A DNA stretch of 64,000 bases from Eunapius fragilis. Its lineage: Eukaryota; Porifera; Demospongiae; Spongillida; Spongillidae. Under the pieces are notes generated by a model. It was not told the DNA's origin. It saw only the letters and a list, made by a program, of their open reading frames with translations, and did not search any database. The stretch lies in assembly GCA_963681505.1 (NCBI GenBank), contig OY811988.1, positions 5,744,693 to 5,808,692 on the forward strand, written 5' to 3'. Position numbers and translations under genes: made by a program. Below, piece by piece: positions 1 to 15,930 of this stretch (position 1 is its first letter; each line of letters starts with the position of its first letter).

Positions 1-245
1 GCAGGAGCTGTTGCAGCTTTGGCAGAGGGGAAGAAGAAGACCAAATATGAGGCCATAGCACAAACACATCCAATCGCTATCAAGACATGAAGTGCATGTC
101 TTTGGCCCAGGTGACAAAGATGCGATTTGGCTCGCAAAGCCACATCCAACGACCCTAATTCCTTTTCCAACAAATATCTGTTGCGGTGCAGAGAGGCAAT
201 GCTGCATCCGTTCTTGGTAGTTACATACTTTGTCTTGAGTTGAAC
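1..245 (+). mobile_element. LINE reverse-transcriptase C-terminal relic
   Basis: Two short frames read like the conserved tail of non-LTR retrotransposon Pol proteins. The first has the motif KKKTKYEAIAQTH. After a frameshift the second has ISVAVQRGNAASVLGS, the typical end of the thumb/tail region. Frame breaks and stops show it is dead. It is cut by the left window edge, so the 5' part cannot be judged. The same family recurs at 14735, 15310 and 36179. Confidence 0.7.
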
Positions 246-735
246 GTCAGGCCTACGGTTTAATACGCATACTGAATTCTCATGTATGCACTGGGTTATT
301 ATTATTATTTTTTAAAGTGTTGCATTATATATGCATGTTTTTTTAATTTTAAAAAGCTATAGTTAAGTTAATTAACATACCTAATTCTTTTGGTATTGGG
401 GTAGCAGTGTGTTCCCTTACTTTTTTGCAGGCATACAGATACCATGATCACTGGTTAAACACCAGACTGGTAAATACTCATGACAGCATCATGTGTAATT
501 CATAAATGATGCAACCACGCTTCCTCGATGCAACACCTTCCAAGGCCTCAGAGAACCATGTCAACCAAGAACCATGCACTCAACGGAAGCAACATATTGG
601 GACCCATATGGCGGTACACTTGATTGCTTTAAATTGTATGTCAACTCTCATAATGTCTATGCGTATCATATTCTCATCCTAGTCGGATCGATCAACAGAA
701 ACCAGATTAGAAGTAGTTGGTGTAATCTTGGCTAA

Positions 736-941
736 GGCATATCTATGGCAGGGATTACTGCACTCCATATAGGGCACATCTATGGCAGGGTCATATAGGG
801 CATATCTATGGCAGGGATTACTGCACTCCATATAGGGCATATCTATGGCAGGGATTATAGCACTCCATATAGGGCATATCTATGGCAGGGATTATAGCAC
901 TCCATATAGGGCATATCTATGGCAGGGATTATAGCACTCCG
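736..941. repeat. 37-bp tandem repeat
   Basis: Five full and one shortened copy of a 37-bp unit built around GGCATATCTATGGCAGGG. The second copy has a 12-bp deletion. The rest of 246-1129 is AT-rich and shows no gene. Confidence 0.9.
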
Positions 942-1129
942 TGACATATAAATATACATGCATCATTATACCCAACGAACAATTAGTTGTGAATGATGAC
1001 AGTTCACCAAAGGTGCCTGCTTTTAACATCATTTGTAAATAGCACAAAGCCACGATCTGCCTGAAAAACCTGTGTCTTTGGCTCAGGCATAAAAAATATT
1101 ATATATACAAAAATAGGGCAAAAAAATGT

Positions 1130-4100
1130 TCAAAGTTTGCTATAACCATCACAGCATCCACATAACTTGCAACAAGGACTGAAGGCAAAGAACACACCAT
1201 CCTGCAGGTCACATACAAAGAATGCCATAGGTTATCATGAGGTAATGGAATGGTATTCATGACAATGAATGAAAGTAGGGATTTCCCTCATCAACCAGGA
1301 AGTTACACTGGCTTTGAATGGGTTGAGATCACGTGTCACCCAATGGTGATGGGGGATGTATGTGTATGTATGTATGTATGTGTATGTGTGTGTATGCATG
1401 TATGTGTGTATGTATGTGTGTACATGTATGTATGTGTATGTGCATGAATGTATGTATGTATGTATGTATGTATGTATGTATGTGTTTATGTATTGTGTAT
1501 GTATGTATGTATTTATGTATTGTGTATGTATGTATTTATGTATTGTGTATGTATGTATGTATGTATGTATGTGTGTATGTATGTATTTATGTATTGTGTA
1601 TGTATGTATGTAGGTATGTATGTATGTGTGTATGTATGTATTTATGTATTGTGTATGTATGTATGTATGTATGTATGTAGGTATGTATGTATTGTGTATG
1701 TATGTATGTAGGTATGCGGTGTTGGCTCTTTATTGATTATTGCATAAAATGACACCTTGTTGCATCCATGGAATTGAATGAACTACAACGCTCGTTTTAA
1801 CATACTGCCACTACATGTACGCACATTTAAATTAAATGGTCATCATTTTGTGTCATGTTTTCAACATTATTATGATGTTAACATGTTACTGGCAATGGTA
1901 GTGATTACATGATGATCAAGTCAAGCCAAAACTCCTTGCTTGTATTTGAACCATTAATCAATAAATATTCAATACTGATGATGCTAATAAATACTTCTGT
2001 TCCCAAAATATTATACCTTGACAAGAAAGGGAAAATCCCTCCAGAATTCAATATTTGGGATCACTTCCAATCCACGAGCTCCTCTGACAGCATACAATAT
2101 TACGGCCCCCAACAAAAAATAGGAAACAAATCCACCAATTGAACTGTAGGATAGAAAAAACCGTATAATTATGACATGAAATAGGACATAAAGGTCAATT
2201 GGGCCACTACAGTAGCATGCAGGGGTTGACAGAAGGATACCAAAAATGTCATTCTAATTGTTCTGAGAATTTCACACTTACGGCAACCCTTACGTTGACC
2301 CCTGCAACAGAGGACATGTACCATAAAAATTACTGCACATAACCCCCCCCCCTTCAATTGAAAAAAAAAGGGTTATGTTTAAGCGTGCCTATTGTGAACG
2401 TTCCTGCATATCTTTTCAAAACACCATTTTATTACTTGAAAAGGTTGCGGAAGCGTTCACAGTTATGGAGATACGATCATTTAAACATAAGCCATTTATG
2501 GGGAGGGGGTGTGGGGGTGTGGCTTATATGCGATACTTTACAGTAATTGCTCAGAGTTATATGGGGGGGGAGGGGGAAGAGAGGGCAATATTGAATGCAC
2601 TGAGACCACACCATAGCTATTACAATATGAAGACGGTACACAATGGGATGCCATACAGAAAGAAAAGTGATAACCCCACAGCGCCAACTGCCGACGAAGA
2701 ACCACCAGAACCCGCCAGTGTCACAGTAAATTGCTGAGAAAGGAATAAAGTGAACCAAGTAAACAATACATAATGAGTGCTGCATGGAAGGAACACACAC
2801 AACAGGTCTTACATATTTCTGGGACTTGACTTCTTGGACTTTGGTATACGAATTAGACCCAGCTGACGGATCCTGAATAAAGTTGACTGTTGTCAAGCTA
2901 CACAATGGAAACAATAGTGAAGTAACCATTTGTCGAAGATTGTGTAATCCTTGTGAACCACATAACAGTGATGAGATCCTGAAGTTGTCTCATAAATCTT
3001 TGGTCAGCGAACGATTATCATTCTCTACATCTTCCCAACACTAACTCTCCCACATCTGTACAGAAATATCCATTCTTGTTCCTTAGACCCAATTAGGAGT
3101 AATGTTACTAAATCAACACCAAAGGAACCACCTAACTTTCCATAAGAGACTCCAAATCACTTCAATATTTGCTATGCACATAGGGGGACCCTGTTGATTG
3201 TGTTCATTAATATCAGTTACAAAGATACAGCTGTACAGGTACAATTCCTGGGTTTACTTATTTTTTCCCTCGCACCATTCATCCCATTGCATGTATGGGA
3301 GGTGGGTGCCTAAACCATTGGCATAAATCAAGCGCTCAGTACTGCTGGATCTCATAACAGTTAACATTTTTAAAAACCAATGACAGGACCCCTCTAGATA
3401 CTAGCCACAGGAACCCCCCCCCCCCCCCCCTACATACAAGCCACAGGACCTCCCCACCCCCCTACATACAAGCCAAGGACCTTCCTGCCCCCCTACATAC
3501 AAGCCACAGGCCCCCCCCCACAACCCCCCCCCCCCCCCCACAACCCTCTACACACAAGCAGAATTTGAAATGGTTTGAACTCTCTTATGGAAAGTTAGGT
3601 TTTGCACCTCTGGATATATCTAACCTCGTAACATTGCCCCGAATGAATGGGATGTGTGAATTCATACTGCATAAAGGTGTGGTGAGGTTGATAGCATTAC
3701 AGGAAGACGCAGCACGTTGGAAGGGTCATGCAATCCCCACATCATTACAATACGTTTTTAACTTTTGTTTTCAGTTAAGAAAATTCCTACAATAAATTTA
3801 TATAGTATTGCAAACAGCTAAATGTTAATTCATTACTTTTCAGCAATAGCAAGACAGGGTCCATATTCAGACCTGCTTGTATATGTACGTACAAACCACC
3901 CGGGCCACCATTTGTACATGTACTACAACTGTTCAAACATCCCATTCCAAAGTCCCCAAGTCCCAATCCACACATCACATTTCCAAGTCCCAATCCATAC
4001 ACCACATTCCCAAGGAAGTCCCAACCCACAAGCACATTCCCAAGTCCCAATCCACATGCACATACCACATTCCCAAGTCCTAATCCACATACCCAAGGAA

Positions 4101-5073
4101 GTCCCAATCCACATACCACATTCCCAAGCCCCAATCCACATTCCCAAGGAAGTCCCAATCCACATGCACATACCACATTCCCAAGTCCCAATCCACATAT
4201 CACATTCCCAAGTCCCAATCCACATACCATATGCCCACACCTGAGCCACCACTGTACTGTATGGTAAAATTCTTGGGATTGAGTGAGTACACAGTCCATG
4301 ATAATATCCTCTGACCACAGCTGTTCTCTTCCGAAGTATCCGCCTGCACCCGACATACCTGTAACATCAGAAGAGGAACCAGTCATGTTACTAGGTGTCA
4401 AAGTGAGCTCTCTCCTCTTGCATACAATGGTTAAAGGCCACACCCACCTCAATTGTTGGTACAGCGACCTTTCCATAGCACACACACCCACACACCCACA
4501 CACACATACACTACAGGAGGAACTTTCCCATCACTGTGACGTGCATAGGCCAAGACTTCTGATGTGGATACTATCTGCAAGTGTCATTGGGCAACAGACT
4601 TGTTGCATGTCCATTACTTTTAGCAGATAACCATCTCTATTTTTAGCAATACCTCCCCCACCCCCACCCACTCCCTCCCCCACACACTCCCAAAAATACA
4701 TAACGATGGAGCTAAATGCATGCACCTTACCCTGACGTCATCAGCATTACAGGAGATTGGGGGGCAAGGGCGGAACTTGAACCTTTCCACGGGAGGGGTG
4801 TTTGCATCGTCAATGATTAACCTGATCGATAGACACACAATTCGCAATTTATAAACGCAAGCCATTTTTTGCACGCAGACCCCTATTTCCTCCATCGGTT
4901 CCTCTCCGTATACTGTACTGCACTCACGGGTATCTGAAAAGGTCAGAGATATTTAGGGAGACGCTGACTCCGTTAAACGTTCCCGTACACCCGCAAAGAC
5001 TCGAGTCGACCGCGCAGTTTTGAGTGGCGGTTGGCCGCAGCAACAGAAGGAGGAAGGCGAGCACCGACAGCAT
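1130..5073 (-). CDS. M6PR: Cation-dependent mannose-6-phosphate receptor-like protein, paralogue A
   Basis: Seven exons on the minus strand: 5073-4928, 4782-4731, 4358-4228, 2897-2813, 2733-2624, 2143-2017 and 1201-1130, all GT-AG with matching phases, giving 240 residues. The order is signal peptide (MLSVLAFLLLLLRP), a lumenal P-type-lectin-like region with CGC and paired cysteines (RPCPPISC), one membrane span (exons 5-6), then the juxtamembrane signature RGARGLEVIPNIEFW and LVKDG seen in cation-dependent M6P receptors. The tail is cysteine-rich and ends YSKL, a YxxPhi endocytic/lysosomal motif at the extreme C terminus. The family carries lysosomal hydrolases from Golgi to endosomes. Ligand-contact residues are not conserved clearly enough to claim M6P binding. 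The start was chosen for the signal peptide. It is 354 bp downstream of paralogue B. Intron 3 begins with a minisatellite. Confidence 0.88.
1356..1715. repeat. TGTA/TG microsatellite in intron 6 of the M6PR-A gene
   Basis: Imperfect TATG tetranucleotide array, with a longer period marked by recurring TTTATGTATTGTG blocks. Reading frames through it are artefacts of the repeat. The flanks (1202-1355 and 1716-2016) are ordinary AT-rich intron. Confidence 0.95.
3408..3556. repeat. C-tract tandem repeat in intron 3 of M6PR-A
   Basis: About four degenerate units, each a C-run followed by TACATACAAGCCACAGGA. Intron 3 (2898-4227) otherwise holds no exon that I can place. Confidence 0.85.
3941..4227. 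repeat. Minisatellite starting at the 5' splice site of M6PR-A intron 3
   Basis: On the minus strand the array starts at the exon-3 donor (TG|GTATGTGGATTGGG). About ten units of roughly 25-40 bp then repeat TATGTGGATTGGGACTTGGG, with or without an inserted CTTCC. Many units keep a GT-rich donor-like core. This is one of several arrays in the window seeded at a donor site. Confidence 0.9.
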
Positions 5074-5114
5074 TGTCGGGAGCTGCTATTATATTACAGC
5101 TGCAACGTAGGTAC

Positions 5115-5120
5115 CACGTG
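5115..5120. promoter_or_regulatory. CACGTG E-box upstream of M6PR-A
   Basis: A palindromic CACGTG lies 42 bp 5' of the M6PR-A start codon. In vertebrates CACGTG-centred CLEAR elements drive lysosomal genes through TFEB/TFE3. That role here is inference from position and gene type. No equivalent site was seen next to paralogue B. Confidence 0.35.
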
Positions 5121-5427
5121 ATTATAATTAATGGTTAATTAACGATTCATAAATATATATGCCAGCCATGCATGTATGTGCCACGCCCCTATTATATTAT
5201 AAACACAAGCCTCCATCAAAGCAGTGCTCAAGATGGTCACATGTGCTTGGACCATATCTGAGGTTTCCAAGGAGTTATTGCTGCTCTTTCACAAAACATA
5301 CACATTGATGCACATGTCGTTACAGAACAAACAGCTGTGCTATAAAATTGATTATACAAATCCAATGATAAGAAAATTTAAATTTTTTGGCTAAGTGGGG
5401 CAGACACTCCATATGGCCAGTGTGTCT

Positions 5428-9660
<4,233 letters not shown>

Positions 9661-10088
9661 TTAAATGACCGAAACATGTACGTTTTAAAACGTATTCATT
9701 TGTTTGCACAATTAGATTCAAACACAAAAGGGTGTGTGCTGTAAACATTGCGATTATAAGTACAGGCAATATTTGTGTGTGTGTGGGTGGGTGTGGGTGG
9801 GTGCCTCTCCCCTACCCCACCCCTTGGTAAAACTGATCCTTTGCTAGACACACTATGCCCCAGTATTGTCCTCCAAAAGATAAGACTGCTCCCAACATTG
9901 AAATTAATAACATTATATAATGGGTTTTAGCTTTGCAGTTTTAATCTAAGAGATTTATTCATTTTTGCACCATTTTTGCACCATTGACACCTTTATAGAA
10001 TTAATGAGGCAGCTGCTTTTGGTCTTTGGTAATGTCCCCCACTTTATAAGCCTGTCCTCCTACCAGTAGCTAGCTTGGTGGCCATTTC
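9661..10088. other. Intergenic region between divergent genes
   Basis: It separates the start of M6PR-B (minus) from the predicted start of the small plus-strand gene, so it may act as a shared promoter. It holds a short GTGTGGGTGGG repeat (9775-9802). I see no convincing TATA box or other motif. Confidence 0.4.
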
Positions 10089-10875
10089 ATGGCTGGAGTG
10101 TTGATTGACTTTGCTGGTCCATTTCTTTGGTAAGAATAAACAACTATTATTGTATCATGTGTATTGCATCTGTATGTGTACAAGTAAATAAAAAACATTC
10201 TCTATGAGAAAGTTGGTGGCATATAGGATTTGAAGGCAATCGTGTAAAAAGGAAGGAAACAAGGGTCTAATAATAAGGGAAAATGGAATAGTCCTATATT
10301 TAGCACACGAACAACATACTATATCCTACATATAGAAATGTGCTAAATATAGGACTATTCCGTTTTCCCTTATTATTAGACCCTTGTTTCCGTCCTTTTT
10401 ACACCATCATTGCCTTCAAATCCTATATGCCATTCCCACCCCCCACCCCCCCACCCTGCTTGCCATGGTACATATTTGTGTGACCATACATCCTGTGCTG
10501 TTCTCCAGTGGGTTTGAGTGTTCCGTTTAATATACAGCTCTATCGATGTAAGCTTAAAGCAGATTGCTGTAACAGAGTCTAATCAGAGCCTCTTAAAAGA
10601 CACATGGCGGAGTACAGATAGCCCCGATGATGCAAGCCACCTTGAAATGTTGGAACTCCCACACGACCTAGAGGACAGCAGAAGAACCACGAGCGGTGAA
10701 GATTCTGGAAGCACAATCCCCCTTGGAGACAGCAGGAGTGCGACTCCTCTTAAGGAAGCAGTGGGGGCTCAGACCCCTTGTAAGTGCACCAGTAGCAGCC
10801 CCGTCCATCTTGAAGTCACAAGGACCAAGCTTCATTCCAAGGACATTGCAAGAATAGGAGGAGCAAGGTAAGGGT

Positions 10876-10912
<37 letters not shown>

Positions 10913-11176
10913 ATGGAGGGACCTACCACAGAGGATGGTGGTTAGTAAAGGACCGTGGTGGAGAAGAGGTCCACGAAAAATTCTGTGTGTGGGAGGTGGG
11001 AGAAGGAGAGGTTGTTAGGGCCAGAGCGAACATCACAATAAAAAGCATGAATTAAGGAGCTTGCTACTTTTTAAATGTGGCTATTTTTCTCCCTCTCTCT
11101 GTGCAGCCTAAGAGACAGTGGAGTGGATGTAGGGAGCACTGGTGACATCAAGATGGCTGGAACGTCAATAGTGTAG
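10089..11176 (+). CDS. Unrecognised Ser/Thr-rich protein, three exons
   Basis: Proposed exons are 10089-10129, 10538-10867 and 11107-11176. All junctions are GT-AG (GTAAGA and GTAAGG donors; ATATACAG and CTGTGCAG acceptors) and phases agree (2, 2), giving 146 residues. The first exon encodes MAGVLIDFAGPFL after an in-frame upstream stop. The body is polar and rich in Ser, Asp and Glu (SGEDSGSTIPLGDSRS), probably disordered; the end is MAGTSIV. No domain is recognised. Intron 1 contains a MITE (10181-10434) and intron 2 a 36-G homopolymer. Exons 2 and 3 are better supported than exon 1, which could be replaced by an unseen upstream exon. Confidence 0.5.
10181..10434. mobile_element. Fold-back MITE, family 1, copy 1 (right end lost)
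   Basis: The left end is CAAGTAAATAAAAAACATTC then TCTATGAGAAAGTTGGTGG. The interior forms a long inverted repeat centred on TCCTATATTTAGCAC / GTGCTAAATATAGGA. The right arm stops at CTATATGCC and lacks the terminal repeat. It lies inside intron 1 of the small plus-strand gene. Confidence 0.88.
10876..10911. repeat. 36-G homopolymer
   Basis: An uninterrupted G run a few bases after a splice donor. It is the longest of many G or C homopolymers in the window (others near 13968, 17289, 25464, 33737, 37218 and 39747). Confidence 0.95.
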
Positions 11177-11898
11177 GAACCTCCTCTGCCCTTTCAACCG
11201 ATACATGTCTGCACAGTGCATTATAACACTGCTCACTTCACTTATACGTACAATCATTATGCTCAGATTCGCATATGTATTCTTACATGTATGTATCCAA
11301 TGCATAACATTTCTGGTATGTACATGTATGTAGTTATTTATTCTGGTCATGAAAATGAGTACTAAATAACATCAAGTGGACCAACACGCAACATATCTCA
11401 TACACGACTGTATACACAATAGATTCCTGTGTTAATTAATAATTTGCCTCGACCTATTTTTAACGAAAGCCAATGCCATCAATGAATAATTAATGAAATG
11501 ATTATATAATTGATGGCAGGATTTTAGTCATTGGGTCTGGGGCCGAGACTGATATAGAGCTGGATAAACAGAAATCAGGCCATACAGTATTGCTGACATA
11601 CGGTAAACCACTCATACTCTTTCAACAAAGAGCACCAAGCAGCAAAGCATAGTTTCACAATCAGACCTCACATCTATTTGTTAAACTAGACAGATGACAT
11701 CACAGTTGCGAATGGATTAAGAAACATGACCCGTATGCATTAGGTGGCATACCTTGGCTGCTGACCCATCAGCCACACCCACTTACAAGCTAGTATTTAT
11801 AGCAGAGCAGTGATCATGAAGTCAAGAATAGCAGTTAAAAAAAAGTTTACATCCACAGGCTTGTTGTTCATGCCAGCCATGTCAGTGATTGTCAATAA

Positions 11899-12135
11899 TC
11901 AAGATTTCAAAATAAATAAATTGAGATCAGTATAGAGAACTGCTATACTCAGTGGTTGTCTACCATATATTTCATAATCTGTCTTCTCAACTGATAATGC
12001 AAGGCTTTTGATCAGCCATTTCATGCCGGTATGTGACCCTCCATCACTCCATCGACCCAGCTGGTACTTGGATTCAGTGATATTTTCTTTTGTATACACA
12101 TGAAAGTTAGGATTGAGATATAAGTTTACGCACAA
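11899..12135 (-). other. Possible minus-strand coding exon, unresolved
   Basis: The frame contains YTKENITESKYQLGRWSDGG then HTGMKWLIKSLALSVEKTD, which looks more protein-like than the surrounding AT-rich DNA. I recognise no family and cannot place convincing splice partners. The neighbouring 11177-11898 shows nothing. Confidence 0.25.
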
Positions 12136-12239
12136 ATTGAATTAATTCACGTACACACGTTAAAAAACTTTACGATGCAACCTACGCGCATGCGCAAAAT
12201 ATTCCTTTTATCGCACATCGTGATTAGATTTGAAATTTG

Positions 12240-12880
12240 TGTCCCTCGTGAATCTTAATTTTACTGGGAAGCGATGCAACCGAAAGCAAGCCACAGGTGT
12301 CATGTACCACGGATCTAATGATAAGGCGAGTTGTACTCCGTCTGACTGCATTTCATGTGTAGTATTTCAGTTGAAAGCGCGTGTATTAGGTTGATGCAGC
12401 TTCATTTAGAGAATGTCTTCTTCAGTATAGTTCCTAAAACCGTCATTTGTATTGAAAGAGCATTAAAACATCGGTTACTGCTTCGTGTGGTGCTGGTGGG
12501 ACCTTGTCTCGAGAACCTGTTGGGATTTGCAGGGTCACACAAATGTCTCTGGTCGCCAGGGAACCGCTGAGATTGCAATCTGTTAGCGCTGCCTTCAGCA
12601 TAGCCAGCATGTCATTCATTGTCCGTAAACACTCCTGGGTATAATCCCCATGCAGTGTGTTACAAACACCCGTACATCCACTGCGAGCTACTTTGGTGTG
12701 ACTTTGAACTACTCAGTTCGTACCTACATGTTTGTATTGGTACTTATTGGGCCACGACACTGGTTATCTCGCTGTTGCTTCCCGAGCAGTTGCCCAGCAC
12801 CGCCTGTGTAGACCAGAGCATTGTCCGGCGCCTGTACAGTCAGAATCGCTTCAACAGTCCGTAATGCTCGTAGGCCGCAT
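12240..12880. other. GC-richer block with overlapping possible exons
   Basis: On the minus strand a frame near 12640-12500 reads ECLRTMNDMLAMLKAALTDC after an acceptor-like TATACCCAG. On the plus strand ATG at 12552 opens MSLVAREPLRLQSVSAAF followed by a GTATAA donor. Both cannot be right and I recognise neither. A promoter or first-exon region is possible. Confidence 0.25.
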
Positions 12881-12975
12881 GTATTATTCGTTAGTTGTTT
12901 TATAAAATTGTTAACACAAATGAAAGACATTCTCAACCTATGCATTGTCTAATTATTAAGAATAGATCTAAATAT

Positions 12976-13197
12976 GGGGGTCGAGGCAGCGAAAAAGGGA
13001 CCTAGTGCATATTACAAAAATTTTCAGGAAAGGAAGGACACGCGTGCAATAAAAATGTAAAAAATTCCGACAGGACCCTGTAACTCCATGATGGACAGAC
13101 TAATTTCCAGTGCGTAAGAAATATGTTATAGAGGTCATAGGTGTCTCTTTGAATATAAAAACTTGAAAAAATATGCCCTTTCGCTGCCTCGATCCCA
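12976..13197. mobile_element. Short TIR element (MITE-like), family distinct from family 1
   Basis: Terminal inverted repeats of about 22 bp (TCGAGGCAGCGAAAAAGGG on the left; CCCTTTCGCTGCCTCGATCC on the right) bound 222 bp with no coding capacity. The target-site duplication is unclear. From 13198 to 14288 there is only AT-rich DNA and a 22-C homopolymer (13968-13989). Confidence 0.6.
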
Positions 13198-14288
13198 TTA
13201 ATAGTCCGTGCACCTGCTGACACTGGTTTGAGTAAATGTATGCGCCATGATTATAGCTATAGATGAATTATTAAACGGGGGCTTGCTAGGTGTACCGTAG
13301 CTGTACCATTATTGTACCGTACGGTAATTAGGTTTGAATTTGCAATTGGAGGGCAAAATATGGTAATTGGTTGGTAAAAATGGTGGGCTCGCCTCCTTTT
13401 AATAATTCCCCGAAATCATGTATTTCTAATTGATTTTTACCCTACTGCCCAGCGCAAAAGATTCTTACTCCTCGATTCGTTGGGCCTAGATTTGAAAGTG
13501 AGGATTATACTAACCTTGGTGTTGTGACGGCTCAGATTTTTTTTGTTGTTGTTGCTGCAGCAGACCCTGAGGAAGAACTACTGTAACAGTTTTAATGCAT
13601 AGATTTTGTACTTTGTGTGTGAAATTTCAATTAAAATGTCGAGGGGTGGGGCTGGTGGGTTGGTGAGTGTTGCAAAAGCGGACATATTGACGGGAAATAA
13701 CCGTCATATCATAACGTTAACTATAACATCAGTACTTGCATGTCACAAGATATTAACTATAAGAATTTAGATCGTGCTGGGCGTCTTATTTTTTTGCATG
13801 TAAGGCCATGCAGAGTTGATTAAATTCTAGTTTCTGATCCCATGAAATATTGTTCGGGTTACATTATTCGACTTACATGAAATTTTAGTCCGTGTTACAT
13901 GGCTCCAATAATTACACAAGTGAACGTGCAATGCATCCTGCCGCTCAGATGCTTTCAAAGGCTCCATCCCCCCCCCCCCCCCCCCCCCCATCTCCAACAT
14001 CTGGGTCGTCAAATGTAATCTTTATTTACCATCAGCCACATCTAGGATTCTACACCTCAGGTACATGCATGCCAAGCTGTGGAAGTAGCAACTAGCTCTG
14101 AATACCCCTTGGATTGGGTTAAAATCTGTTGCATTAATATCGGTCCTGGATTTGGCTTTGCTCCTGTCATACGCGAGCTATGTTCGATGGTGTTTCATTG
14201 TCCATTTCAAAATGTAATAGAGGCTGTTTTCTAAGACACGAGGTTTCTCACCGATCCCCTGTCAATAGAACAAATCTTTCTGAGGTTA

Positions 14289-14370
14289 TCTCGTACCCAG
14301 GCCCAGGTTTCTGTACCGATGATGTAATCCATCCGCTATTACACACACCGGAACTGGGCCTGGGACCGAG
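14289..14370 (+). repeat. Dispersed repeat, family 3, copy 1
   Basis: TCTCGTACCCAGGCCCAGGT, then GATGATGTAATC, then an inverted GAACTGGGCCTGGGACC. A related block occurs in opposite orientation at 36925-37010. It is short and of unknown origin, possibly another fold-back element. Confidence 0.5.
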
Positions 14371-14544
14371 AGTGAACTGCCAATGATGTCCCGTGTAGAC
14401 CTACACTCACAGGTTCTTTTATTTCTCACTGCTGTATGTACAACGACGACACAAAACGCGTGTGTGTCCGCACAAGCCTATGCGGGATGCTCCAGTGCCT
14501 CGTACCCATCTTGCCAGTCCCTCGAAGACATCCTTCGTAACCTT

Positions 14545-14723
14545 TAACCTATATTTAGCACAGAAACAGCATATGCCTTAGTCGAAGTGTGCTAAATATA
14601 GGACTATTACATTTTCCCTTCTGATAAAACTTGTTTCCTTGCTTTTTACACCAGTATACTATTTGCCTGCAAAACCTATATCCCACCAACTTTCTCAGAG
14701 AGAAAGTTTTTATTTACTTGTTT
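14545..14723. mobile_element. MITE family 1, copy 2 (5' truncated)
   Basis: It keeps the central hairpin (CTATATTTAGCAC ... GTGCTAAATATAGGAC) and the right arm to CCACCAACTTTCTC and TATTTACTTGT. The left arm is missing. Divergence is higher than in the copies at 16947 or 25908. Confidence 0.8.
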
Positions 14724-14734
14724 GAATAAGAGTG

Positions 14735-15225
14735 GCTTAAGCTGCAGAAAGAGCACAGGACGGTACCACCGTCATTCAGCTGTCAATGACATCATACACA
14801 GAGCTTTGGCTGCGGCACATTTCCATCACGTCTGGAGCCTTTGGGTTTGTATCGCTCAGATAGGAAGAGACCTGATGGTGTCTCAATTGTCCCTTGGAAA
14901 TGTGGCCAACTTCTAGTGTGGGATGCAACGTGTCCAGATACTTTTGCACCATCTTACTCTACAATTTCTGCACAGCAAGTTGGAGCAGTTGCTCAACAGG
15001 CAGAAGATAAGAAGATGAATAACTTGACTCATGCCACTTTTTCACTCCAGTGACAATAGAGACAATTGGAGTGTTTGGACCAAGGACAACTGAGTTCCTT
15101 AAACATTTGGGCCATCGGTTGAGGCAGGTGTCTGGTGAAGCTAACTCCTATGCTTGCTTCTATCAGTTGCCGTCCAACGGGGCAATGCAGCTTCCATGTT
15201 GGGGCAATGAAGGTGGACAGTGAAG
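14735..15225 (+). mobile_element. LINE Pol tail relic
   Basis: Frameshifted pieces read RHSAVNDIIHRALAAAHF, then RSDRKRPDGVSIVPWKCGQ, LLVWDATCPDTFAPS, QQAEDKK and finally IETIGVFGPRTTEFLKHLG. This order is the C-terminal part of LINE reverse-transcriptase proteins found in many invertebrates. At least three frame changes make it inactive. Immediately downstream lies the oppositely oriented relic at 15310. Confidence 0.78.
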
Positions 15226-15309
15226 ATGAAGTGTTTTTTGTATAAATTTATTATTTAGTGTATCTAGTTTAATGTAGTTGGACATTAGTGTTGTATCTTT
15301 TTTTCATTA

Positions 15310-15930
15310 CCACAACAAAAAAAAAGAGTAAATACAACGTAAATCCAATTTATTATGCAGTAATATAGGTTTCAAGTGCGATTGATAGTACCATTGGCTC
15401 GGAGGAGATCTGGTAATAGGCCAGGTAAGATGCCAGCATGGAGGGGGGTCCCAAGCCTCCTTGTCCCAATGGCTGTATGTCTCCATGCCAATCAAATGCA
15501 GGACCAACCTAACTCCTGGTATTTGGGTCCATTGGCGTGGAGCTTATAGGCCTTTGCAGGAAGGGCTGCTAGCACCAGCCTTGTGACATGGCTTGCCCAA
15601 GGTTGTAGGGAACAGCTGGCTTGTCTCTATGCCAACCAGTGATTAGCACTGCTCAGTATGGCTGTGCCCTTCTCCACACAGAAACTTATGATCAGATGAG
15701 CATGAATACATAGTTTGACAACCACATTGCCAGGTGGTGGCATATGACAACATCTTCCCCATGCCTGCAGGTCACTGCATGGTGGCTGAGGGGAATGAGG
15801 GTATTGTGTCTTGGGCAGAATGGGCACCCAGTCCTGCCAGATGTGTCCAAATCCAACCACCACCTTGTACTCATTGGGCTCCAAGTGTAAGCCCAAGCCA
15901 ATGGATAGGATCATTCGTCGCATGAGGGGG
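15310..15930 (-). mobile_element. LINE Pol tail relic, opposite strand
   Basis: Frames on the minus strand contain GLHLEPNEYKVVV, LDTSGRTGCPFCP and HHAVTCRHGEDVV, the Cys/His motif region near the end of LINE Pol, followed by KYQELGW-like sequence. Frameshifts interrupt it. With the 14735 relic it forms a tail-to-tail pair. Confidence 0.72.

Noticed and set aside
2477-2929. Single 150-codon minus-strand gene
   Set aside because: The open frame crosses two real exons (2897-2813 and 2733-2624) of the M6PR-like gene and reads the second in the wrong frame.
13002-13223. 73-codon minus-strand frame
   Set aside because: It lies inside a short terminal-inverted-repeat element and has no coding signature.
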